Part shown: positions 45,520 to 58,169 of the stretch, piece after piece
Position numbering within the stretch: position 1 is the stretch's first letter
How the letters are laid out: every line of letters starts with the position of its first letter
NCBI GenBank assembly: GCA_964017235.1
Contig: OZ024931.1
Location: 139,316,033 to 139,380,032 of the forward strand
Direction: 5' to 3'
Origin: Sabellastarte sp. h YS-2021
Lineage: Eukaryota; Annelida; Polychaeta; Sabellida; Sabellidae
DNA: 64,000 nt
Notes under the pieces: model-generated
The model's database searches: none
What the model was told of the DNA's origin: nothing
What the model saw: only the letters and a program-made list of their open reading frames with translations
Program-made: the position numbers and the translations under genes

Positions 45520-46460
45520 ACACTTCCTGCAGAAACTTTGGCTTTCTATTGAGCTAAATAGAAAAGGACACATCAGGAATATGTAAAACCAGAATAAGCA
45601 CCCTACAGTCAACAACCCTTTCACTAAAGTCCCAATCACTACCCAGGAGAAGAAGAGAGCCACAAACCCCCAGGAATTTTCCATGGATCCACTAAAGAAT
45701 ATATAAATTATGTTAGAAGATCCTCTTGGCTGGGTTAATAAAGATTCATGTTCCAGGTTTTGTGAGGATGTCCCTTGCAGATTTTGATATCATTGACGAC
45801 AGCACACATCACCACCTGAAAAAGAAGCCAGCCATCTCAAACAGCTCTTAAAAGGGGGCTTAAAACTTGCCATAACACTCAACACTTGGCTACTGGAGAA
45901 ACTTTCACATCAATGGTATCACTAGAAGGTTCAATGAACCACCTTGTATAAATTCTGTCCCTAGTGTCTGCTGGGAATTCCAGAGAGAATATTTGCCATG
46001 CCCTACCACTCCTAAAGAATAGAAACAGATCGAGAAGAAAAATTCAGAAACAGATGGAAAGTCCCCCATGTTGTTGGCTCAAAAGATGGGAAACATATCG
46101 CCACACTTCTTCATTGTTCTGATATAACAGATTCCTCTGGGTAGATGTTGACTCCAGTGGATATTCAATGACCACGCGTTGTTAATATATCCTGTGTTAC
46201 ACAATACCCTGAAGTCTCATCAAAGAGGAACCCACTCCTAGAACTCACAGGATGACGTGCCAGCCATAAAGAAACAGTTTGTATATGGTGCAGATAAAAA
46301 CTCCAGGAATCCCTTAAGAACAGCAAAGTAATAGAGAGACCTATGGCAGGATTACTTCAACAATGAAGGTGCACTGTCAGGATCAGAGGATATGAAGATG
46401 CCAGAAGGACCTAACTGGGGGCCAGAAGCAACTGTCATACATCAGTCCTTTTCATAACAA
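45520..46460 (+). pseudogene. PIF/Harbinger-type transposase pseudogene
   Basis: Pieces in three frames read in the order of a Harbinger DDE nuclease: VRMSLADFDIIDD (near 45765, the N-terminal helical part), LKRGLK and HLATGETFTSMV (near 45850-45920), CPTTPKEW-like, FRNRWKVPHVVG, KDGKHIA (first catalytic Asp, near 46085) and FLWVDVDSSGYSM (second Asp, near 46135). Matching family features: the W-x2-P-x2-G-x2-DGKHI block and the F-x-W-V-D-V-G-S-x-G block. Many frameshifts and stops break it (for instance just after the FLWVDV block), so it is inactive. The C-terminal Glu region was not recognised. It faces the MADF gene at 46990-48297. Confidence 0.78.
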
Positions 46461-46989
46461 CCAAAAAAGTTCCAAGAATTTTTGCTTAAGCTATTGTTGC
46501 ACCAATTAGCAACAATGTTCCAAGCAATTTCCAACATGTTTTCCACAAATTTTTACCAAGTTTTAAAACAATTTAAAAACAAAAACCCAAAGTAGGAGTG
46601 CACCTCAACATTACAAGTCTGTACAGTGACACTCATTAAATATTGGCAGTTTTGAGGACCAACACAGTCACAATAAATCTCTTCTCCAGTGTCTCACAAA
46701 GTTCTCTTTACAAATATTGAATTTTTTAAATAGGGTCCTAGGCTTTAAAATGATTCAAAGCTTAAATTTCAATTTTACAAAGTTTCATGTATCAGTTTTG
46801 GATAACCTGTAAAGAATAAATTATTTTAAAATATTCCCGAAACAAACTGAAAAACAACTTTAAAAATAAAGAAAAATGTTAATAGTATTGGTCATGAGAA
46901 GGACCATTAGTAGCAGTCGTCCCGAAAAGGAACTTTAAACAACAGTGGTCCTGAAAAGGAGTGATAGTTACTAGCAGAGGAAGTCTACT
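46461..46989. other. AT-rich spacer inside the Harbinger remnant
   Basis: A non-coding stretch between the convergent transposase and accessory genes; repeated CAA/TTC-rich words, nothing else. Confidence 0.45.
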
Positions 46990-48297
46990 GGTGCTGCTTT
47001 GGGAGCTACAATGACTGCATTTGGGCTGCAATGCCTAATGAGGTGGATCTTGCTGCTGGGTGGTGGGAGGATGAGTGGTGGTGTGTTGTTGCTGCTGCTG
47101 GTCTCCAGGTGTGTATGGCTGTGACATGTCAATCTGCTGGTAATTCATGACTGACTAAATAGGCTGGACTGGCCTGAGCTGTCATATGCTGCTGCATCTG
47201 CTAAGGCAGAGGTGACAGATGGTGGGTTAAAGTTCTTTGTTGGGCTGATCTGACAAGATACCTATCTTGATGTACATAACACCTGGGCTTTTAATGGTTG
47301 CAGAACCTGGATGGCTTGCAATGGTTGAATCATCTGTGTTTCACGAATAGCCAGTATGTACTCCCATGGACTGGTTGCCAGCTGTTGTGGCTATTGCTGG
47401 GTAAAGAGAATCTGTGGCCATATGTTGATCTGGCACTGGGTGAACTGGAAATGTACTGCTGTAGCTGGTGGCTTCTTCTCCTCTGCTTTAAGTCTGTATC
47501 CCACTTATTAGTTTAATTGTCTCATTTCTGAAAGTCTCTTTTTCCAAGTAGTTACATAATGCTGTTCTTGTGGTCTCCTCTATTGCACACAAAAGAGGAG
47601 ATGACATTTGATTCATCTGGAAAAACTGACCAAGGACCCGCTGATCAACTAGTGATGGGTGTGACACTACACTGGTACTGGCATTACTGGCAATGGATGG
47701 CTGGTGTGTTTTGTCAGAGCAGATACCTCTGGATAAGTCACGTTTCTGTGTAGCCTGTGCTGGCTTAAACCCCCTACACTTACTAATATTCTTCCTTCTG
47801 ATGTGTGACCTGACAGTCTGAAACTTGTCATGTATCCAGTGCTGCTTGTCAGTCAGTACTTTTGGGGCCTGGTCAGACTTTTATTGTGTGAGCTTGCAGA
47901 CCTTGACAGAGTTTATGTGTGTTGGTGAAGCATTTCCAGAGGCTATCCTGCCTTACGTTGTTCTTGAAGACCTCATTATGCTTGTCATACAGTTCCTTGT
48001 GGTCCTTCATAAATTGACTATAGCCTGCTCATTAGATGCTACAAGGAAAATATTGGTCATCTTGCCTTTCTTCCTTTGACAGAATGACAGACTTGTTTCT
48101 CCAAGTCTCCACCTCCATCTCACCCTCACTGTCTTATGCCCTCTGTCTCTTCTCGTCTCATCTCTCTGGGGCCTTTCAGTTTCCTCCTTCTGTCATTCCT
48201 CTCTCTGTGGCCACTTCCTTTTCTCCCTCTCGGTGTCCCAAGTATGTTATCTTCCTTTTATCTTCCTTTCAGTCTTTTTCATATTCTTAGGAGCCAT
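46990..48297 (-). pseudogene. MADF/Myb-SANT-like accessory gene of a Harbinger transposon (broken)
   Basis: On the minus strand a start-like MAPKNMKKTE (48297) leads to a charged, Lys/Glu/Arg-rich N-terminus. A MADF-type DNA-binding module follows near 48050-47800: KDHKELYDKHNEVFKNN, LWKCFTNTHKLC and LTDKQHWIHDKFQ. A Ser/Thr/Gln linker follows, then a Gln- and His-rich tail (DQQQQQHTTTHPP, near 47100). PIF/Harbinger elements usually carry such a Myb/SANT or MADF protein, which helps the transposase enter the nucleus and bind DNA; finding it opposite the transposase supports both calls. Frameshifts and stops interrupt it (for example the stop after KIKGR). Confidence 0.7.
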
Positions 48298-48389
48298 GAT
48301 GAAGTAGTGTTTCAAAAACAAAAAAGCATATCTCTTAATAAATCTAAAAAAAATATTATTATTTTTAACAGAGGCATATCTAGGGGGCA

Positions 48390-48730
48390 TGGAAGGTAGA
48401 CACCCCTTCCCGTTTCAGAGTATGAAACTTTTGTCATGAGGGGTTTTTCTCATACTCCAAGCCCCCCATACCCATGCTCTATGCCTCTGCACTCCCAATT
48501 AAGAGTAATTTGCCCGTTTCAGGTGAAAGCTATTAAACCTGGGTCACTGTCAAACTGACACAACCTCATAGGGGATAAGATTATATTGTGTGCGCACCAA
48601 GTTAGATTCCATATTCAAACAAACTATTTGTTAACCTAATTGCTTTAATAGGGTATGCTTAAACAACAGATATACAATTAATGAAATGGAATCATTTGGT
48701 TCTAATATCCTGAAGAACAAAATAAGTAGT
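48390..48730. repeat. unclassified repeat, copy 1
   Basis: Resembles 49540-49830 over about 250 bases at roughly three quarters identity by eye (shared words TTTGTCATG, CTCTATG, AGCTAT, ATTGTCAAACT, CTCATA and ATCAAGTTAG or CCAAGTTAG in the same order). No coding. Possibly an old non-autonomous element lying just outside the Harbinger remnant. Confidence 0.55.
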
Positions 48731-49539
48731 TCACTCTATGTGTTTTAATTAGAATTTTAACTGATAATCAGTTTTATTTTCAGTACCTAACATAATTAAA
48801 TTGAAAACAAATTTAATTTTTGGAAAAGTTCTGTAAATTTTATCAACTGCTTTCAAAAGAATACTAACAAAGAATCCATTATTTTAAAACGAAATGGTTG
48901 AAAAACAGAAACATTGTGGCATACAAATTTCAATCAATGCATCTTTCTCTAAACATTATTATTCTCTGAATGGTATCAACATTGTTACTGACGGTAGCTA
49001 AACTGTTTTAAATTTAGTACGTGATTTCATGATATTTTGTTCCTGATAGGAAACATTTATATTTGTCTGGCAATTGAGTTTAAATAAAAAATAACAGTAG
49101 TAAAAATGCCCAAACAGCATTTAAAAATGCACAACCTCTAAAACTTGGCCGTTTCTAAAACACAGCTGACCATGTTATGAACTATTTTTCTACCTGACCT
49201 TTCTATTATTAGGTTATGTCAATAATTATCTATGCTATGTGGTACATAACTTGCATAAAGCATGTGGCTCAGTGTTATTTTGTAAGTTTTATAAAAGTTG
49301 TCTATGTACTTTGAGACAATGAATTAAACCTGTTATCATTTTGTTTGGGCTTTCTATAGAGTATTTTTCTACTGGATTCTTTTTCCGTTCACATAAATTG
49401 CCTGCTCCAAATGTCTGCATACAGAATATCTATGCCCTGGATAACCCATGTGCCCCTGCAGAACGTCCTGTTTCTGCCTCTGGCTTAAACGGTATATTTC
49501 ATACTAAGGAGTCATCTTAATGGTTGCATAATGATATCC
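48731..49539. other. non-coding stretch, nothing recognised
   Basis: AT-rich, no recognisable gene or repeat. Confidence 0.5.
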
Positions 49540-49830
49540 CATAGGCAAACCTTTGTCATGGGTTTTTTGCTCGCCCTCCACACCTATCCATCCCCAACCT
49601 CTATGTCGGTCTTTGCTTCTCCCCACTAGAATAATATACCTGTTAAAGTGATAGCTATCAAACCAATGTTATTGTCAAACTAGCACAGTCTCATAAGAGA
49701 TTAGACTCTTGTGTGTGTATCAAGTTAGGCACACAAAACACCAGTGTAAAAAATAGTTAAACTTGGCTAAGTAAAGTGCCACTAACAGGCTATCAATTAA
49801 TCAATCTCTTAACATCATAAACTATTCTCA
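49540..49830. repeat. unclassified repeat, copy 2
   Basis: Second diverged copy of the repeat at 48390-48730, same orientation. Confidence 0.55.
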
Positions 49831-50339
49831 TGGTCCTGGTGTTGGGAAGATTAAGACTAGTCATTTGAAAGATCAGGAATACATCTCATGCGTTAAAATT
49901 AGATAAAGATAAGAAATTAAAATATGCAGTCCAACTTTACAATTAAGAAAATATACATAATATACCAGATGATAATTTACATCTAAAAATTGATTATGAT
50001 TTGTTTTTGGAAATGTTGTTGATGAGAATATGAGGTGAAACAATAATGTATACTTCTCAAGAGAAAAAGGTCAGTAAAGAAACTGAGAACAACCTTCTCT
50101 CTGATATCTGTTCTTTGGAGAAAAGTTAAGAAGCGATAACTATGAAAGATACTTAGAAATGAAATCAGAGCTTTATATAATTAATGAAGATGCTATAAAG
50201 GGGCATTAAATTCGATCAAGTGTAATTCTTCTGTTCTCTTGAGCAACATAATTATGTTTAGAAAACTGCAAAAAAAAATTGCAAAATGGTACTTTCAGTA
50301 CTGAACAGAAAAAAACTCCTCACAGAGTCCAGTCCTTAT

Positions 50340-50890
50340 TCGCAGAATTTTTTTTGAAGTCATTGGTTTAAATGTAAAAAATATTGATCTTGAAGATGTT
50401 TTGAGATACTGTCCAGCACAGAAAGTTCATGTTGAATATATTAATCAAGATGAAGGGCACCTAACTATTAAAGTATTGTGCAAAGCTTTAAAACAAACTA
50501 AAAAAATAAAATACCTGGAATAGATGGTTTTCCGGTAGACTTTTAAAAGGTTTTTTGGAGGGAGCTCTGTGTTTGGATTTGACAGGCTCTGAAGAGTATT
50601 GACAAGTGAAATCTTTGTCTTTCTTTAAGACAGTGTCTCAAGCATTTATAAGCTGGCTTCATCAGCTATTGCTAATAGAATCAAGCCTGTACTGCACTAT
50701 TTACTTTACAGTAGTCAGACAGGTTTCATATCGGGTCAAAATATTGGCCAAAAATACCCATTTGGTATATGATATTATTCATACTACAGAAAAATTAAAC
50801 ATATCAGTATTCTTACTTTTAATAGATTTTCAGCGGCATGTGATTCCATTTCACGTAAATTTATTTTCAAAGTTTTGGTAATTATTTGAA
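50340..50890 (+). mobile_element. LINE D remnant (RT fingers and palm A)
   Basis: Translated pieces in shifting frames read KIPGIDGF-like then VDFYKVFWRELC (near 50510-50570), QTGFISGQNIG (near 50722) and LVYDIIHTTEKLNISVFLLLIDFQ-like (near 50765-50830), the standard order of the early RT motifs in L1/Tx1-like LINEs. It stops before the catalytic DD box. Several frameshifts and stops; old. Confidence 0.7.
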
Positions 50891-50989
50891 ATCCCCAAAT
50901 ACGAGGTATTTTCATTAATGTTCTTGAATGCTCTTGAATACACATTTTTGCAATAAATCTGGCAATTGTTGATCCCAATAATGTTTTAA

Positions 50990-52960
50990 GTACTGTCTCC
51001 ATTTGTCACAATTTAAATTTGTAAGCACAGGGATATAACATTTGGAACCCACTTTGTCTGACGATATTGTGCCCTTCTATAATACTAGGTATCCTATCCC
51101 ACTGTACGGGGGGGGGGGGGGGGGGGGCAGTACACTGTTTCAAGTCTGTTAAGGGGACATAACCAAATGGCCCTATAATCTTTACAAAATTCTTACTGAT
51201 TCCAGACATACAATGGAATCTTTTCTTCCCATATGTACGGATCGAGCAGATGTAAGGTTGAGAGACAGGACCAGACGCTTGCCCACTCTCTGGAGTTGGC
51301 TGGAACTGAAGCCCTCCATCTCCCAGAGTGGACAAATTCTCCATCCAAGTGTCACTGTTTTTCTGTATCTTAGCACCTAGCTGATCGGTGTGATTTAAGG
51401 GTTTTTTGTATCTTTCAAAGCAAGACAGATTAACATATTGTCATGTTTAGGACATTTTGTCATGTTGGAACAACAGCAAGCTACTGAAATTGTTACTGAC
51501 TTTGTCACATTGTCTGTTGAGTGGTAATGCGGTATTGTAATTTGTTATACAAACAACCTAGGCTGTATCTGTATCATCCAAACCCATGAAGGCGTTCTCT
51601 TGGGTCACAGGGGAGTCTTCCAGCATACATTCTACATGGTTTAAACTTATTTTAAGTGGGAATCTCAAAAGGAGAAAAATAATGGCCAACAGGATGTTTA
51701 TGAAAAACCTGTTACTTGAGACATAATGAAGAGAGAGCCTCCATGGGTCTGGGTGGTTTTTTTTTTATTCAAACCTTGGAACAGGTTACTAATACGGCAT
51801 TTCCATTTCTTCGTCTGATAATGACAGTGCGAGTACCTTTTTTGTTATGTCCATGGTTATCATGTTGGCTATGGGAAAATGCTGGTGTTTTAGTGGCAAC
51901 CTGGGAGTAAGTTCTCCCATCATAAACACTGTCAAAAGCTTTTAAAGTATTAAACCAGCGAATGGATTCTGTTTTATCAACACCAAATTCCTGATCAAAA
52001 TTACTACCAACTACTATTCCAAACAATTCTCTGATTAAACCTTTGACAATGTGCTGACTCATGTTTTTTTTTTTTTTTTTTTTTTTTTGCATTTTCGTGT
52101 TTGTTTTACAGTGTGATTCTGCACAAGGAACGACCTTGTTATTCTTTGGGAAACATGAAGAACAGATGTGATGATATAGAACGCCCCTAGTTTCATGAGT
52201 ACTTGTGTGCATACACGTACCTTACTTAAAACACAGACCAGACATACTTTTGGCATTTCTGTTTCGCTTGGAAGGATTTTTACAATGATTTTGACTATTT
52301 TGGTGCTCTCCTGACTCTGCAAATGGCTTCAGTTTGAGTAATTAATTTCCCCCTGCTCCATGCGACATACTAGTACTGCGTGGCAGGCTTTTGCAGCTGA
52401 CCATGAGAAGTCATTTCCATCGTCTAATAGTGAAATCAAATAATTCAACATGGCTTCTTTATACTTTTTGTCTGACTCATCTTTCATGGTCCTGCAAAAA
52501 CCTGCCATCCATTGGCACATGGTCAACTGATCATACGTGGCACTTTCTTTGTTGTTGCCAGCTGAAATGTACTCAAAATATCAACCTGACCACCTCTGTG
52601 GGACTTTGACTTAGGATCTGTCCCTGTTTTACTGATTTGTTGCAATTCCTTGATTTTATGTTCTACTACATTTTTCTCCTTACATTTTCTAACGTGTCAA
52701 TTCCAGTACTTGAAATACTTGGTGTGTCCAGGCTACCAGTAGAGTGAACATGTGTATGTGGGTTGTTGGTAGATGTTGTACTTTTACCTTTATTCCGAGC
52801 ACTTCTGCCTAAAGCTTTAGATTTTCTTGTAATCTTATCTTGCTCTAATTTGTCCAATCTGGTGCCAATTGCACTTAATCCCTTGGCGGAGGTAATTAAA
52901 TAAAAGTATAACAAACAAATTTTGTAATAATATCTTTGAGTCCGACTATATATTGAAACA
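50990..52960 (-). mobile_element. DIRS-type remnant E (gag and second-ORF pieces)
   Basis: On the minus strand a gag-like piece (52960-52330) has a coiled-coil stretch (IGTRLDKLEQDK) and the helical block MLNYLISLLDDG...FSWSAAKACHAVL, matching MLRHFVSMMQDS...LSFATAKRAH of element A. A Cys/His segment near 52150 reads YHHICSSC. Downstream, to about 50990, pieces such as GPFGYVPLTD recall the second ORF. A 25-base T run (52064-52088) and a 20-base G run (51108-51127) lie within it. Old and broken in several places. Confidence 0.65.
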
Positions 52961-55109
52961 TTAACAGCTGCTCACAAAAGTGAACAGATTTTGACAAACC
53001 CCTTATGGTACAATAGAGAATTGTCAAACAAGACTTTTAAGAGTCAATGATTCTAGTGTTTCTTTTACAATAGTTCTACATCACTTATTTGTATTCCCTT
53101 AACAGTTCCTAATTGTTACCTGATAGTATTGTTGTCTTTATTGATAAATCCATTGTTTACAAACAATATAAAGAGAATAGTAAAAGTAAAAAATACTAAG
53201 CTAATAAAAGAAAACAAGCAAAACGAACTGATAAAATATGAAAAAATATGAATGACTTGAATATTCAATGAACAACTAGGAATGTGCTATCTTGATAGAT
53301 AAAGAGACTAAACTACAGCTAACTGGATAAATTAACAATAGAAGTGTCAGTCTATAATGTTAATGTATCTACTGTGTGAATTAACAATTAGATTAAATGG
53401 TTCCCTAATGTTTTTTTTTTATTTATTTCCTTCAAACGCCTTTCAACCTGTAAACCTTGAGGTCTCATCCGGAAGCTGATTGTAGGTAACTCCAATTCCC
53501 CTGAGGTACCAAAAGTATACCAGAAAGGTGTTATATCACTTTGTATACCATTTTATACCCTTTTGGTTATTTCCTGACATCTGATTGGTTAATTAATGTC
53601 TACATGTATAGAAGTGGTATACAGGTTATATGCCATTTGTATGGACTCTTTCTCTTTTTATTTTAAGTGGTATTTATTGCACCAGAAATTGAATAGTACT
53701 GTATCAATTCGTTAGAATAGTTTCTAGACAATAAAACAATTTTAATAGATCACTAATAGATCACAACCTTTCCCTTTCCTAATAAATTTCTAGATATCGA
53801 TATATTCAAGATATTTCCATTAAGTGAAGCCTCTTGTCATAATTCAGAATATTTGCTTTGTTGTAATCATGTGAAAACCATATACCCAGTCCTTAAAATT
53901 CATCAGTGGTGATTGTTAATTTCTTTAGGTAATCTAATTTATGTTTCTGAGATATGAAGCTGCAGAACAGATCGGAACACAGTTAAAGTACTGACAGAAA
54001 CAGCAATTAAATCTTTGTTTATTTACTTTGAAGTTTCCTATCAATATAAAAATGTTTTCATTTGCCCTAGAATCCCTCACAAGGTTGTAGAATTGCCATG
54101 TTTTATATGTATACAGACTTGTCCTGCAACTGTGCAACTTAAAATTCACAGAAAAGAAAGAAATATTGGTGTGTCTGTAAAGAGGTAATATTTTCCAAAA
54201 CATATATTTGGAAGCAACAAAACACATTACAATCAGAGACAATCCAGGTTTCAGTTGAAGGTGAGAGGCAAGGTCTGGTAAAGGTCAAATCACAGATGAA
54301 GAGTGAGAAAGCCATAATTCAATTCTGGGCTTTATTTTACATGTTAATATAGTGTGAATGACTAGGTATTGAGTATTTAAAACATTTTACATGTGAACAT
54401 ATAAAAGTTTTAAACCACCATATGGGTAAAGACCAAGGTAAAACACATACAGTAAATACTAAAACACATAGTAATAAGTACATCACATGTTATACAAACA
54501 AATATTAAGCAAGCAAAGAACTACATTGTAATCATATCAGAGCTGACTCGAAGAAGAATCAGATCCAACTTAATTAGCCCAACCAGGCCCAAAAGGTCAA
54601 ATCATGGCAAAAAGGTCAAATTACAGGGGGGAACCAGGATCTGCCTGACCCAACCTGTCCCAAGTGCACATAAGCCCATATCAATCCAGAAGGAGAACTC
54701 CCTTGTCCCGGAACAAGCATAAGGGATCAAGGAAAGGGTGGGTACTGTAATACCGGATTATGCCCCGGGCGAACTCAATTCACTGGGCTGAGGAGAACAG
54801 CAGAAACACAGGATCACAAGTAATCCCTCTAAGTGGATCAAGTTTAGAGGTCAAAAGGTCAAAGTGAAGTCAAAATTCTCTTAAATCTAGAGGGAGAGTT
54901 AGGGTCAGCCTGTTATCCCAGAAGAAATTCTGAAGCCTATATCAATCCCAGTGGAGAACTCCCTTTTGTGGGAAGAGCACGAGGGTCAGGACACCAGAGA
55001 AAAGCAAACATCGCACCCTGAATGCAACCAAAAAGGAGTGGCTCATCTAGGACTCAAGTGAACACAAAACTACAAACAATCATGTGTGCTAGGGATGTGG
55101 TAGTGGGTA
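52961..55109. repeat. non-coding stretch; diverged tandem duplication near 54600-55000
   Basis: Mostly AT-rich without features. Near 54673 and 54933 the phrase AGCC(C/T)ATATCAATCC is followed by a similar GGAGAACTCCCTT context, giving a diverged duplication with a period of about 260 bases. No coding region is recognised. Confidence 0.45.
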
Positions 55110-56395
55110 AAATTCTAATTCTAATTTTGCTTTTATAGCACTTAATCTCCACTGAGTAGTGGACTCTAAAGCGCAACAAGACAATAGTAATATGCAAATT
55201 CAAAGTCCATCGACAGAAATAGGTCAGCACCACAGAGACGCCATAAGAGAAAAAGAGCTAAGGTGGATATGCCTTTACATAGAGATAGGTTTTACGCTTC
55301 TTTCTAAAAGAGGCGATAGTGGGTGATACACGGACGTCTTCAGGAAGTGAATTTCAAATAGTGGGAGCATCAAAGGCAAAACTGAAGCCAAACTGCTTGG
55401 CAGACTTGTGAATTATAGGTTGAAATTTCGGTACATTGAGCAAATTGGACACACTCTGATTACATCTAATATTGTAAGTAGTGCAATATGTGGATAGATG
55501 TGGAGCAAAATATTTAGGGAAACCAATATGAATAAACTTGTACACCAGGGTAGCCAGTTTGAACTTTGAGCGAAACTGTATAGGGAGTTATCTGAGTGTA
55601 TTTACTCAAATTTGTAACGATTCTAGATGCACTCTTTTGGATAGACTGTAATCTATGAAGACTGAATTTGGAGAGACTCTTGAAAATTGAATTACGGTAG
55701 TCCAACAGACTACTAACAAAGGCATTGGCAACTGACACAGCTGCATCCTGAGTTAAGAACTGCTTAATATTTCTAAAATCTCTCAGTTGAATAAAGCAGC
55801 CTTTACAAACATTCTGGACATGTTTAGAGAAGGAAAAATCAGAGTCAAACCACACACCCAGGTTCCTGACTGACTCAGTGGGGTGAAGGGAGTTGCCCAA
55901 AATGTCAGTTGGGAAACATGCATTTGTCCTTTCTCTCTGTTTCTTGGAGCCAAAAAGAATGAACTAAGTTTTATCAGGATTAAGTTTAAGTTTGCTAACA
56001 GATATCCATTCTTTGACATCTTGAAGGCATCTGTGCAACTTATCAAAAGCAGCTGAGGCATTCATGTGTGACATGTGTACATAAAGCTGCATTTCGTCAG
56101 CATAGAAATAGACGTTTACATCTTTGTGTTTATGAATTAGTGTACTAAGGGGAGATGTGTACAGAGAGAATAGTAGAGGACCCAAAACAGAACGTTGAGG
56201 CATGCCGAACAGCAGTTTTTGTAAATCCGACAAAGTAGAACCAATCTTAACAGACTGATAGCATTCTGTCAAATAAGAAGAGACCCATTTGAGAGAGGAG
56301 CCACCAACACCGAACCAATCCAGAAGACAAGACAATATACTTGTTTCCACTTCAAAATTTGAAGTTATAGTGATGGAGGGAGATTTGATTGTAGT
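55110..56395 (-). mobile_element. LINE F, L2/CR1-like, 5'-truncated
   Basis: On the minus strand: SSLKWVSSYLTECYQSVKIGS, GMPQRSVLGPLLFSLYTSPLS (RT box B; the usual PQGS is PQRS here), FYADEMQLYVH (catalytic YADD is YADE), WISVSKLKLNPDKT (D) and RNLGVWFDSDFSFSKHV (E), then a helical C-terminal block (LDYRNSIFKSL, LQSIQKSASRIVTN). These are L2/CR1-type signatures. The 3' end near 55110 carries AAGTGCTATAAAAGC and a short TAGAAT repeat, like L2 tails. The frame is shifted around 55900-55970 and near 55550. Box A and everything upstream are missing. Confidence 0.85.
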
Positions 56396-57559
56396 AACGC
56401 CATAGGTGATTGGACAACATCAGAGAACAATGGTTGCCATAACAGATGCAGAAATAAATAGGAGGTTGAACTTAAGGTGGCCTCCCAGCTGAAGAAGCAA
56501 GCCCCTCAACAGGCCATTCTACCCAATGTCCTTTGGAGGGTCTGTACCAGCTTGCCACACAGAACTTTGGAGGTTCTGTCACAGCTTGCCACACACATAT
56601 AACTTCAGCTTAATACACCTTTTTAATCTGCACTACTATAAAAATAGGCAAATATTACAAGCCTTAAATATATCTACAGATGCAAGATTATTTAATACTT
56701 TTGAAAAATATCATAATACAACAAAAAATAGAATCTCTACATTTTAATTCTAGCAATTTTGACTGTTTTACTGTGTTACAATGAACTCTGTTTCATACAG
56801 TAAGACTATTATAATTTGACATGAGAAACCTTCTGGAAACTTGTGAGAGTTGAAGATTCTGAGATCCAATCTAATACAGAAGCATAAACATGACGCCAAA
56901 GTTCTATGTTTATTTAGACCCATCAATTATTTTATAGTTTGTGGAGTTTGTTGTCGTCTTTTTGAATTTTTTCTGATTGCAACACAAACATTAAATATGA
57001 AACGTTCATTTGAAATAAAAAAACAGTCGTATTTATATTAACGATTGATAGTAAAGATCTTGGAGCATCTGTGAGTTTCTCACGAGATGAAGAGTACAGT
57101 TCTAGAGAATGACAACTGATTAGTGATCCAGCTTATTAGTGTTATTAAAAGCAGCTTTTATCTTTTGAAAATTCCCAGAATTATAATCACTTTTTCTCAG
57201 AAGTCATTACTTTCAGTACACATGCTGCTAGGCAAAATTTCTGTTTAACACCCATTTTTAGTGCATAACAAAAATGTTATACAGAAATTTGTAGTTAAAC
57301 AACAGTTGTGTAATATAATATCCAAGATTTATACGTTGTTCAAAAGTGACGTTGTGTTTCAAAAGATTTTAGATTTGTTATTAAAAAGGGTTCGTGGTAA
57401 TAGAGCAAAATAACAGTTTCTTGGTCAAGGAGTTTAATCACTAAAATATGGTTTTAATGTGATTTGTTATTGCTATTCATACAAATAATTGGTCATCCAA
57501 AAACTAAGGGATATACTGAAGATGTACAGAGAAAGAAACACCCATGTGAACATACACAG
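56396..57559. other. non-coding stretch, nothing recognised
   Basis: Between 56525 and 56595 a short phrase (CTTTGGAGG, then TCTGT and CAGCTTGCCACAC) is tandemly duplicated with a period of about 47 bases. Otherwise AT-rich and featureless. Confidence 0.45.
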
Positions 57560-57569
57560 GGTCAATGGA

Positions 57570-57700
57570 ATACTTCTGGAAAAGTTGATTAGCAGGTTTG
57601 TCATCTAGCCATAGGCTGTCACCTCTGTGTGGGCTCAACTTCATGGTTGACAATGCTTAGGACCTGTCCTAACGTGACCCTGGCTATTAATCGGGAGTAA
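57570..57700 (+). mobile_element. decayed tRNA-headed SINE
   Basis: Shares AGCAGGTTTGNCATCT and a later TGACCCTGGCTATTAAT with the SINE family at 9862-10083 (TGACCCCTGGCTGTTGAA) and with 58170-58315. No clean A/B boxes remain. Confidence 0.4.
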
Positions 57701-58169
57701 ATTCCAATTTTGATCATTTTTATCATAATTAAATATGTGCATAATAAAATGCAAGAACTGAAACAAAATTGTGTTATTGATGTTGCAACAACAAAACAAC
57801 TCAAACACTATGTGGTAGTGCTGACTGTACAGAAACTCAAAAGTCATTACTTTTGTACCACATGATTATTATATATTGTAAATAAATCTAATACTTTTAT
57901 GGGAATTTTTCATATGAGAGTAGTTTAAAATGATCCACTAAATAAACAATATGGGGCAAATGCCTTCTTGCTGAGAAATCCTTTGGAAATAATAGCCTCC
58001 AAGAGGTTAAGCTACATGACAACCCCAAGCAAACCAAATTCATTTAAAAACTAATCTGTCTGATTATAATTTGCGATACAAAAAACTAATAGTGCAATAA
58101 ACTGTGTCATAGCATTCACCGTAACTATACCTATAACTGCAGTATTTTTAAATGCTTCACTATGATAAG

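Noticed and set aside
47298-48399. Series of plus-strand open frames
   Set aside because: They are shadows of the minus-strand MADF-type gene, which has domain-level support.
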